14,165 bases of DNA from an uncultured Dermatophilus sp. GTDB lineage: Bacteria; Actinomycetota; Actinomycetes; Actinomycetales; Dermatophilaceae. The translations under genes and the position numbers were made by a program. This document shows, one piece after another, positions 6,103 through 14,165 of the stretch (positions are counted from its first letter, which is position 1; each line of letters begins with the position of its first letter). The stretch spans positions 1 to 14,165 of the forward strand of contig CAMCQD010000008.1 in the NCBI GenBank assembly GCA_945876925.1, read 5' to 3'. The notes beneath the pieces were generated by a model. That model was given only the letters and a program-made list of their open reading frames with translations, did not search any database and was not told the DNA's origin.

Positions 6103-7557
6103 TCAGCCGTCGCTGGTGCGCACTTCGGTGCGGTCACCGGACCACAGCGTGTGGAAAACCCCCGGGCGGTCGGTCCGCTGGTAGCCGTGCGATCCGAAGA
6201 AGTCGCGCAGCCCCTGGGTGAGGGCGGCGTTGGTGCGCGGGGCACGCACCATGTCGTAGTACCCGAGCGCGGCCGCGAAGCCGGGGACCGGCACCCCCGC
6301 CATGACCGCCTGGGCGATGACGGCGCGCCAGGCGTCCTGCCCGGCGGTCAGCCCGGCGGCGATGCTCGGCGCCTCCAGCAGGGTGACCAGGTGGCCGGCG
6401 GCGTACTCGGAGCTGATCCGGTCCAGCAGCCTGGCCCGGATGATGCAGCCCGCCCGCCAGATCCGGGCGCAGTCGCCGACGTTGATGTCCCAGCCGTACT
6501 CCTGGCTGGCTACCCGGATGAGGTCGAGTCCCTGGGCGTAGGCGACCACCTTGGCGCACCACAGGGCCTGGGCGATCTGATCGATGAACCGCTGCCGGTC
6601 CTGCCCGGTGCTCCCGGCCGGGACGGGGCCGGTCAGCGCCGCCCGGGCATGCCCGCGCAGCAGCGGTGAGCTGGACACCGCCCGGGCGTAGACGGATTCG
6701 GCGATGACCGAGGCGGGTACGCCCAGGTTCATTGATTCCTGCACGGTCCAGGTGCCGGTGCCCTTCATCCCGGCCTGGTCGAGGATCACGTCTACCAGGG
6801 GCGCGCCGGTTGCGGCGTCGGCCTGGCGGAGCACCTCGCTGGTGATCTCGATGAGGTAGGAACTCAGGTCCCCGGAATTCCAGGAGGCGAAGATGCCCGC
6901 CGCCTCGGCCGCGCTCACCCCGATGCTCGTGAGCAGCTCGTAGGCCTCGCCGATGAACTGCATGTCGGCGTACTCGATGCCGTTGTGCACCATCTTGACG
7001 AAGTGGCCGGCGCCGTCCGGGCCGATCCACGTGCAGCACGGCTCGCCGTCGTAGTGCGCCGCGATCGCCTCCAGCATGGGGGCGACGTGGGCGTAGCTTT
7101 CCCGGGGGCCGCCGGGCATCATCGACGGGCCGAGCAGGGCCCCCTCCTCGCCTCCGGAGATGCCGCAGCCGATGAAGCTGAATCCCAGGCCGGCTAGCTT
7201 CTGCTCGCGGCGGCGGGTGTCCTGGAAGTAGGCGTTGCCGCCGTCGATGACGATGTCGCCGGGTTCCAGGTAGGGGATGAGCGAGTCGATGGTGGCGTCG
7301 GTGGGTGCCCCGGCCTTGACCATGAGGATGATCCGGCGGGGCCGTTCCAGGCTGGCCACGAAGTCCGCAGGCGTGGCGGCGGCGATGAAGCCGGCTTCGG
7401 GATGCTCGCCCCGGACCTGCTCGGTCCTGGCGTAGGTGCGGTTGAAGATGGCCGTGCGGAACCCCTTGGAGGCCAGGTTGCGGGCCAGGTTGGAGCCCAT
7501 CACCGCCATCCCGGCGACACCGATCTGGGCGCTGGCGGCCTGTGCGTTCGTGCTCAT
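6103..7557 (-). CDS. gnd: 6-phosphogluconate dehydrogenase, decarboxylating (NADP+)
   Basis: A 484-residue enzyme of the long (about 470-480 aa) Gnd class, normally a dimer. It oxidises and decarboxylates 6-phosphogluconate to ribulose 5-phosphate with NADP+, the third step of the oxidative pentose phosphate pathway. The N-terminal Rossmann motif IGVAGMAVMGSNLARN (12-27) is followed by FNRT (38-41), whose Asn-Arg-Thr is the NADP phosphate-binding signature. The substrate motif IGCGISGGEEGALLGPSMMPGG (129-150) and the catalytic block HFVKMVHNGIEYADMQ (185-200), with Lys188 and Glu195, are intact. The C-terminal all-helical dimer domain is complete, ending in the substrate-contacting FFGSHGYQR region. 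The start is the ATG at 7557, 5 nt after GAGGAG (7563-7568, complementary strand); the frame is open further upstream but that part is unlike the family. It is divergent from uxaC, with 244 bp between the two starts. Confidence 0.97.
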   Translation of the reverse strand: MSTNAQAASAQIGVAGMAVMGSNLARNLASKGFRTAIFNRTYARTEQVRGEHPEAGFIAAATPADFVASLERPRRIILMVKAGAPTDATIDSLIPYLEPGDIVIDGGNAYFQDTRRREQKLAGLGFSFIGCGISGGEEGALLGPSMMPGGPRESYAHVAPMLEAIAAHYDGEPCCTWIGPDGAGHFVKMVHNGIEYADMQFIGEAYELLTSIGVSAAEAAGIFASWNSGDLSSYLIEITSEVLRQADAATGAPLVDVILDQAGMKGTGTWTVQESMNLGVPASVIAESVYARAVSSSPLLRGHARAALTGPVPAGSTGQDRQRFIDQIAQALWCAKVVAYAQGLDLIRVASQEYGWDINVGDCARIWRAGCIIRARLLDRISSEYAAGHLVTLLEAPSIAAGLTAGQDAWRAVIAQAVMAGVPVPGFAAALGYYDMVRAPRTNAALTQGLRDFFGSHGYQRTDRPGVFHTLWSGDRTEVRTSDG

Positions 7558-7801
7558 TCGCTCTCCTCGACGCTGGGTCGTGCCCGTGGCCGCATCTGAG
7601 TGCCCGGGCCCGGTGCGGGCGCGCCGGGCGGCTCGCGCGGCCTGCGATACCGACCCTATGGGCCCGGGGCGGGCCGCGCGTGCCAAGGCGGGCGTGATCC
7701 GCCTGTCGCCGCCGGGGGACGGGCCGCCCCGGCGACCCCGGCCGGGCACCGGATCGGGCGGAAACCACGGGTGGGCGGCCCGGAACTGCCATGATCGGAC
7801 T

Positions 7802-9217
7802 ATGACTGGCGCGCCCTTGAACCTGCACCCGGATCGGTTGTTCCCGGCGGAGGTGAGCACCCGGGCCGTGGCGCGGAGGCTCTACGAGACGGTGGCGGGC
7901 CTGCCGATCGTCTCGCCGCACACGCACATCCCGGCGCGCCTGCTGGCGGAGAACGAGCCCTTCCGCGACCCGGCGTCGCTGCTCATCACGCATGATCACT
8001 ACGTCACCCGGCTGCTGCACGGGCACGGCGTGTCCCTGGCCGACCTCGGCGTGGGGGCCGGGCCGCTGTCGGTGGGGGCGTCGCTGGAGGCCTTCCGCAC
8101 CTTGTGCCGCCACTGGGACGACTACGCCGGCACGCCGGTGCGGTACTGGCTGGAGGGGCAGTTCGCCGGCCTGTTCGGGATTACCGCCCGGCCCAGCGCC
8201 GCCAACGCCGAGGAGCTGTACGAGCGCATCGCGGACTGGATCGCGCTGGAATCCAGCCGCCCGCGCGCGATGCTGACGCAGTTCGGCATCGAGGCGCTGG
8301 CCACCACCGATGACCCCTGCGACGACCTGCGCCACCACAAGCAGCTGGCCGACGACCCGTCCTTCACCCCCAAGGTGCTGCCGACGTTCCGCCCGGACCC
8401 CTACCTGGAGCCGGTGCGGCCGGGCTGGAATGAGCACATCGACCGGCTGGCCGAGGTGAGCGGGGTGGCCTGTGACGACTGGGCCGGGTGGGTCGCGGCG
8501 ATGGAGAACCGCCGCACGTACTTCCGGCGGCATGGCGCGGTCTCGTCCGATCACCGGCACCGGGATCTGCGGACCGACATGCTGCCCGCAGGCGAGGCGG
8601 TCCGGATCTACGCCGCTGCCCGGCGCTCTGAGGCCTCCCCGGAGGAGTGCGTGGCGCTGCGGCGGCACATGGTGGCCGAGATGGCCCGGATGTCGGCCGA
8701 CGACGGCCTGACCATGACCATGCACGCGGGCATGTTCCGCAATCACCACATCAGCACGCTGCAGCGGTACGGCCAGGTCGGCACGGCCGACGTGCCGGTG
8801 TCGGTCGAGGTGACCAAGGCGCTGCGCCCGGTGCTCAACGCCTTCGGCATGAGCACGTACTTCAACCTGGTCGTCTTCACCGCTGACGAGTCGGTGTGGG
8901 CGCGCGAGCTGGCCCCCCTGGCCGGGTACTACCCGATCCTGTACGCCGGCGAGCCGTGGTGGTATCTCGATTCCCCCGACCCGATCTGGCGGTTCCGCAA
9001 GGCGGTCACCGAGACTGCGGGGTTCTCCAAGACGTCGGGGTTCATCGACGACACCCGCTCGCTGTGCTCCATCCCGGTGCGCCAGGACATGTCCCGGCGG
9101 CTGGCGTGCGGGTACCTGGCCGAGCTGGTGGTCGAGCACCGGCTCGACGAGGACGAGGCGGCTCTCATCGCGCGGCGGCACGTAGCCGAGCAGGCCCGCA
9201 ACGTCTTCAAGATGTGA
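7802..9217 (+). CDS. uxaC: Glucuronate/uronate isomerase
   Basis: A 471-residue member of the uronate isomerase (amidohydrolase-superfamily) family. It interconverts D-glucuronate and D-fructuronate, or D-galacturonate and D-tagaturonate, the first step of hexuronate catabolism, in the cytoplasm. The N-terminal metal-site motif SPHTHI (38-43), ALATTDDPCDDLRHH (165-179), the central TMHAGMFRNHH (306-316), FGMSTYFNL (348-356) and the late GFIDDTRS (413-420) all match the family. The start at ATG 7802 is supported because LNLHPDRLFPAE is the usual N-terminus. However, there is no clear Shine-Dalgarno sequence, so the transcript may be leaderless or coupled to the ATG-stop frame at 7791. The gene stands alone: no fructuronate or tagaturonate reductase, mannonate dehydratase or uronate transporter is adjacent. 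Its only metabolic neighbour is the divergent gnd. Confidence 0.95.
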   Translation: MTGAPLNLHPDRLFPAEVSTRAVARRLYETVAGLPIVSPHTHIPARLLAENEPFRDPASLLITHDHYVTRLLHGHGVSLADLGVGAGPLSVGASLEAFRTLCRHWDDYAGTPVRYWLEGQFAGLFGITARPSAANAEELYERIADWIALESSRPRAMLTQFGIEALATTDDPCDDLRHHKQLADDPSFTPKVLPTFRPDPYLEPVRPGWNEHIDRLAEVSGVACDDWAGWVAAMENRRTYFRRHGAVSSDHRHRDLRTDMLPAGEAVRIYAAARRSEASPEECVALRRHMVAEMARMSADDGLTMTMHAGMFRNHHISTLQRYGQVGTADVPVSVEVTKALRPVLNAFGMSTYFNLVVFTADESVWARELAPLAGYYPILYAGEPWWYLDSPDPIWRFRKAVTETAGFSKTSGFIDDTRSLCSIPVRQDMSRRLACGYLAELVVEHRLDEDEAALIARRHVAEQARNVFKM

Positions 9218-9245
9218 GCGGCGCCGCTGCCGCATGTGAGCGGCG
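9212..9245 (+). repeat. 12-bp direct repeat spanning the uxaC stop codon
   Basis: ATGTGAGCGGCG occurs at 9212-9223, containing the last codon and stop of uxaC, and again at 9234-9245. The first copy is part of the 12-bp palindrome AGCGGCGCCGCT (9217-9228). Probably a small tandem duplication in the 3' untranslated region. Confidence 0.5.
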
Positions 9246-9307
9246 TCGCGCGCCAGGGCGGCGAGGATCACGCCGCGGAGCGTGGCTTGTGGGGGAAGCT
9301 GGTCTTG

Positions 9308-9333
9308 CCGGAGCGGAGCGGGACGCGCTCCGG
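9308..9333 (+). terminator. Hairpin between uxaC and the membrane protein gene
   Basis: CCGGAGCG (9308-9315) pairs perfectly with CGCTCCGG (9326-9333) around a 10-nt loop, about 90 nt after the uxaC stop and 107 nt before the next start. It is the best terminator candidate in this gap. A second hairpin, GCCGGG-TGCT-CCCGGC (9377-9392), lies in the leader of the next gene. Confidence 0.5.
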
Positions 9334-9440
9334 GAGGCATCCGGGTAGTTTGTTCGTTCCGGAGTGAGCGGCACCGGCCGGGTGCTCCCGGCTGGCCGCC
9401 CCTTAAGGCCAGGAGCATCGAAGAGTCGAGGAGTTCGCAC

Positions 9441-9968
9441 ATGGCTGTGATCGGCGGCGTCTTCATCGTTACGGCCGTGTTCATCGGGGGCTTCTGCCTC
9501 TGGGCCGGCTCGGCGCAGACCGCGCCGGCGGCTCTCGTGGACGTATTCGGCAACACCATCTCCATCACCCCGGTGACGATGTTCGTGCTCGGGGCGCTGG
9601 CGATGATGTTCCTGCTGCTGGGCATGTGGCTGGCGCTGTCGGCGACGAGGCGCAGCGTCCGCTCGCACCGGGAGCGCAGGATGCTGGAGAAGCGTGAGCA
9701 GGAGCAGGCGGCTGAGCTCGCCGAGACCCGGGCCAGGCTGGCTGCCACGACTGGTAAGCGCCCGGCCCTGCCGGACCCGGCGTCCGGGAACGCCAGCGCC
9801 GCCCGGGCGGGTTCTGGCCCGGCTACGGGCGGATCTGGTGCCCGGGATGGCGGGGCGTCCGGCGGTTCCGGGCGGGCGGGTTCTGGCCCGGCCGCGGATC
9901 CGGCCGGTTCGCCAGCCGGTGCCGGCGTCCGGGAAGCCGGGCGGCCTCGCCGCGGCCCGGGGAACTGA
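9441..9968 (+). CDS. Two-span membrane protein with coiled-coil and Gly/Ser/Ala/Pro-rich tail, function unknown
   Basis: A 175-residue predicted membrane protein with a good start: ATG at 9441, 7 nt after GAGGAG (9428-9433). Transmembrane segments lie at about 4-26 (VIGGVFIVTAVFIGGFCLWAG) and about 48-68 (TMFVLGALAMMFLLLGMWLAL). They are joined by a short loop containing VDVFGNTISITP, and both ends should be cytoplasmic. Next comes a charged amphipathic segment with repeated Glu/Arg/Lys (about 70-103), likely a short coiled coil. The tail from about 105 is a disordered Gly/Ser/Ala/Pro/Arg-rich region containing RAGSGPA twice, encoded by a 20-bp in-frame DNA repeat. The two-span layout with a N-x-x-S/T-I-x-x-P strand before the second helix faintly recalls LapA/DUF1049-type proteins, but this is only a resemblance. 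I do not recognise a specific family. The gaps on each side suggest an independent unit. Confidence 0.75.
   Translation: MAVIGGVFIVTAVFIGGFCLWAGSAQTAPAALVDVFGNTISITPVTMFVLGALAMMFLLLGMWLALSATRRSVRSHRERRMLEKREQEQAAELAETRARLAATTGKRPALPDPASGNASAARAGSGPATGGSGARDGGASGGSGRAGSGPAADPAGSPAGAGVREAGRPRRGPGN
9804..9892 (+). repeat. In-frame 20-bp direct repeat in the tail of the membrane protein gene
   Basis: CGGGCGGGTTCTGGCCCGGC occurs at 9804-9823 and 9873-9892, exactly 69 bp (23 codons) apart, so both copies encode RAGSGPA in the same frame. The segment between them is Gly/Ser-rich. The pattern suggests tail expansion by slippage or unequal exchange. Confidence 0.8.
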
Positions 9969-10190
9969 ACGGCCTGGTTCCGGGGCCCGGCAGGCCCCGC
10001 GGCCGGCGTCCGGGCAGCGAACGCCGGTTGGGCTCACTAGCCCCGGGGCGGCAAGATAGGGCGACCTGTTCGTGTGCATCGGTGCGCCAGGAGGTTCCCC
10101 GGGGGCGCCGCGCGGCGTCCTGGCTCAGCCCGGTCCGGTGGGCGGCCGATGATGACAGGGAGGCGAGTACGCGACAGATCGAGGTGCCTC

Positions 10191-11144
10191 ATGCCGGTCA
10201 ACATCCCGCGCGACCTGCCCGCTCGTTCGGTGCTGGAGAACGAGAACGTCTTCGTCATGTCCGACGAGCGGGCTCTGCACCAGGACATCCGCCCGCTGCG
10301 GATCGCCATCCTCAACCTCATGCCCACCAAGATCGACACCGAGACGCATCTGCTGCGGCTGCTGGGCAATACGCCCCTGCAGGTGGAGATCACCTTGCTG
10401 CATATGGGCTCGCACGAGTCCCGCAACACCTCCCGGGAGCATCTGCGGACGTTCTACGGCACCTTCGACAAGGTGGCCGGCACGTGGTTCGACGGGCTCA
10501 TCATCACCGGGGCGCCGGTGGAGCGGCTGCCGTTCGAGAAGGTCGACTACTGGGCTGAGCTGCGGGACGTGCTCGACTGGAGCCGGGAGAACGTCTACTC
10601 GACGCTCAGCATCTGCTGGGGGGCCCAGGCTGCGCTGTACCACCACTACGGGGTGCCCAAGTTCGAGCTGCCCGAGAAGATGTTCGGCGTCTTCCATCAC
10701 CGGGTGCTGGCTCCGCGCTCGCCGATCCTCGCCGGGTTCGACGAGTACTTCCCGGCACCGCACTCGCGGCATACCGAGATCCGCGCCGGGGACATCGCCG
10801 CCGTGCCCGAGCTGGAGCTGCTGTCGGTCTCGGAGGAGGCGGGGGTGTACCTCGTCGCCCGGCGCGACGGGCGCGCGTTTTACGTCACCGGTCATCCCGA
10901 ATACGAACGGGATACGCTGCGCGCCGAGTATGAGCGGGATGTGGCCCGCGGGCTGCCGGTCCGGCTGCCGAAGGGGTACTTCCCCGGCGACGATCCGACC
11001 CGGGATCCGATTGTCTCGTGGCGGGCGCACGCGTTCCTGCTGTACGCCAACTGGCTGAATCACTGCGTTTACCAGGGCACCCCGTATGAGGCGCCCGGGG
11101 GTCCGCTGCCGATGAGCGCGGCCGCCACCTTCCGCGCCGGCTGA
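10191..11144 (+). CDS. metA: Homoserine O-acetyltransferase (MetA family)
   Basis: A 317-residue cytoplasmic enzyme that acylates homoserine, the committed step to methionine. It aligns end to end with MetA of Escherichia coli: MPVNIPRDLPARSVLENENV matches the family N-terminus, LNLMPTKIDTE (41-51) is diagnostic, and FVTGHPEY becomes YVTGHPEY here. The catalytic nucleophile is Cys142 in STLSICWGAQAALYHHYG, with His235 and Glu237 in GHPEYE completing the triad. Residue 111, in TGAPVERLPFE, is Glu; in this family Glu at that position goes with acetyl-CoA use and Gly with succinyl-CoA, so the product is predicted to be O-acetylhomoserine. The ATG at 10191 follows GAGGTG (10181-10186). In-frame ATGATG at 10149 would add 14 residues not seen in the family. 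No SAM riboswitch is apparent in the 222-bp gap upstream, and no metB/metY is adjacent. Confidence 0.95.
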   Translation: MPVNIPRDLPARSVLENENVFVMSDERALHQDIRPLRIAILNLMPTKIDTETHLLRLLGNTPLQVEITLLHMGSHESRNTSREHLRTFYGTFDKVAGTWFDGLIITGAPVERLPFEKVDYWAELRDVLDWSRENVYSTLSICWGAQAALYHHYGVPKFELPEKMFGVFHHRVLAPRSPILAGFDEYFPAPHSRHTEIRAGDIAAVPELELLSVSEEAGVYLVARRDGRAFYVTGHPEYERDTLRAEYERDVARGLPVRLPKGYFPGDDPTRDPIVSWRAHAFLLYANWLNHCVYQGTPYEAPGGPLPMSAAATFRAG

Positions 11145-11158
11145 CCGGCACGCCGTTC

Positions 11159-11243
11159 GCCCCGTGCCCGGGATGGCTGCGCACCGGAGGCATGCGCGCT
11201 CTGCCCTCACCATGAGTTAGCCCCGTGCCCGGGGTGGCCGCGC
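11159..11243 (+). repeat. Imperfect 24-bp direct repeat between metA and clpB
   Basis: The 24-mer at 11159-11182 (GCCCCGTGCCCGGGATGG and onward) recurs at 11220-11243 with two transitions, 61 bp apart. A weaker, partial echo lies at about 11281-11302. The repeat is wholly intergenic. It may be a remnant of local duplication, or paired elements with a regulatory role; no function is evident. Confidence 0.55.
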
Positions 11244-11247
11244 CGGA

Positions 11248-11281
11248 CCGGGAGGGCGCGGTGCCCTTGCCTCCCTCCCGG
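11248..11281 (+). terminator. Hairpin downstream of metA
   Basis: CCGGGAGGG (11248-11256) pairs perfectly with CCCTCCCGG (11273-11281) around a 16-nt loop. It lies about 100 nt past the metA stop and 40 bp before the clpB operator, where a terminator separating the two genes would be expected. Confidence 0.5.
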
Positions 11282-11323
11282 CCCCGGGGATGGCCGGGGG
11301 CGTGTCCGGGGCACCAGGCAAAG

Positions 11324-11344
11324 GTTGAGCGGAATAGACTCAAC
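11324..11344 (+). promoter_or_regulatory. HAIR-like operator (HspR binding site) upstream of clpB
   Basis: GTTGAGC (11324-11330), seven bases, then ACTCAAC (11338-11344) matches the HAIR consensus CTTGAGT-N7-ACTCAAG closely: the inner TTGAG and CTCAA are exact, with only outer or one inner base differing. HspR, a MerR-type repressor acting with DnaK as corepressor, controls clpB and dnaK operons through such sites in actinobacteria. A possible -10, TAGACT (11335-11340), lies within the site, fitting repression by occlusion. It is about 72 bp before the clpB start. Confidence 0.8.
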
Positions 11345-11415
11345 TTCAGTGGGCGTTGATCACGAGCGAGAGCATCAACGAGAGCCACCCACGCACACGA
11401 GGAGTTCGCGGCGCA

Positions 11416-14095
<2,680 letters not shown>

Positions 14096-14097
<2 letters not shown>

Positions 14098-14147
14098 GCC
14101 CGCGCGCCCCCGGGGACCAGGCCCCGCCCCGGGGGCGCGCCGGGCTC
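14096..14147 (+). terminator. Strong hairpin directly after clpB
   Basis: GCGCGCCCCCGGGG (14102-14115) and CCCCGGGGGCGCGC (14127-14140) form a perfect 14-bp stem with an 11-nt loop. With one bulged base (14141) the stem extends six more pairs, reaching the stop codon. No T-tract, but the length and position make termination likely. Confidence 0.75.
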
Positions 14148-14165
14148 CGGGGCCACCGGGCGCCG

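Noticed and set aside
5694..6245. Pro/Ala/Arg-rich frame on the - strand extending out of gnd
   Set aside because: It begins inside gnd in another frame and is low-complexity throughout, with no start signal. Explained by C-runs on this strand.
6134..9748. A 1204-codon open frame on the - strand across gnd, uxaC and the membrane protein gene
   Set aside because: It runs out of frame through gnd and antisense through uxaC. The product is Arg/Gly/His/Ala-rich with no domain, as expected for an unused frame in very GC-rich DNA.
10149..10190. Upstream in-frame ATGATG start for metA
   Set aside because: The 14 added residues are Arg-rich and absent from the MetA family, whereas the ATG at 10191 aligns with the family N-terminus and has a GAGGTG nearby.
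9969..10190. SAM riboswitch in the metA leader
   Set aside because: I looked for the SAM-I/SAM-IV core elements and found none. The region is GC-rich with several weak hairpins only.
11356..11415. Extended clpB start 20 codons upstream (TTG at 11356)
   Set aside because: The extension overlaps the likely 5' leader next to the HAIR site and is unlike ClpB N-termini; ATG 11416 is the family start.

Overview
The window is very GC-rich, with strong third-position G/C bias, GTG starts and GGAGG-type ribosome binding sites. It also carries an HspR/HAIR-type operator in front of clpB. Together these point to an actinobacterial (Actinomycetota) chromosome. The chemotaxis receptor suggests a motile lineage; I cannot place it in a family or genus from the sequence alone. 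Every recognisable gene is a chromosomal housekeeping or metabolic gene. I see no insertion sequence, phage gene, CRISPR array, tRNA or rRNA.

Layout, left to right. (1) The 3' end of an unidentified coiled-coil protein (+, ends at 200). (2) A short flavodoxin-like protein (-, 247-726). (3) A methyl-accepting chemotaxis receptor (-, 903-2555) with a strong hairpin in its leader. (4) NADP-type glutamate dehydrogenase gdhA (+, 2899-4242). (5) A 35-residue single-span microprotein (+, 4440-4547) that shares a perfect 15-bp hairpin terminator with the convergent next gene. (6) A LarE-family PP-loop sulfur transferase homologue (-, 4666-5601 or from 5589) lacking the usual sacrificial cysteine. (7) A 0.5-kb G-rich non-coding stretch with two canonical G-quadruplex motifs. 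(8) 6-phosphogluconate dehydrogenase gnd (-, 6103-7557), divergent from (9) uronate isomerase uxaC (+, 7802-9217). (10) A two-span membrane protein with a Gly/Ser/Ala/Pro-rich tail (+, 9441-9968). (11) Homoserine O-acetyltransferase metA (+, 10191-11144). (12) The disaggregase clpB (+, 11416-14097), with a HAIR operator upstream and a strong hairpin terminator downstream.

Most genes look like single transcription units: intergenic gaps are 110-500 bp and many contain inverted repeats suited to termination. The metabolic themes are nitrogen assimilation (gdhA), the oxidative pentose phosphate branch next to uronic acid catabolism (gnd/uxaC), methionine entry (metA) and proteostasis (clpB). I found no multi-gene undescribed system. 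The points most worth a second look are the LarE homologue without its sulfur-donor cysteine, the DnaK-like acidic C-terminus on ClpB, the membrane microprotein between gdhA and larE, and the G-quadruplex motifs just beyond gnd.
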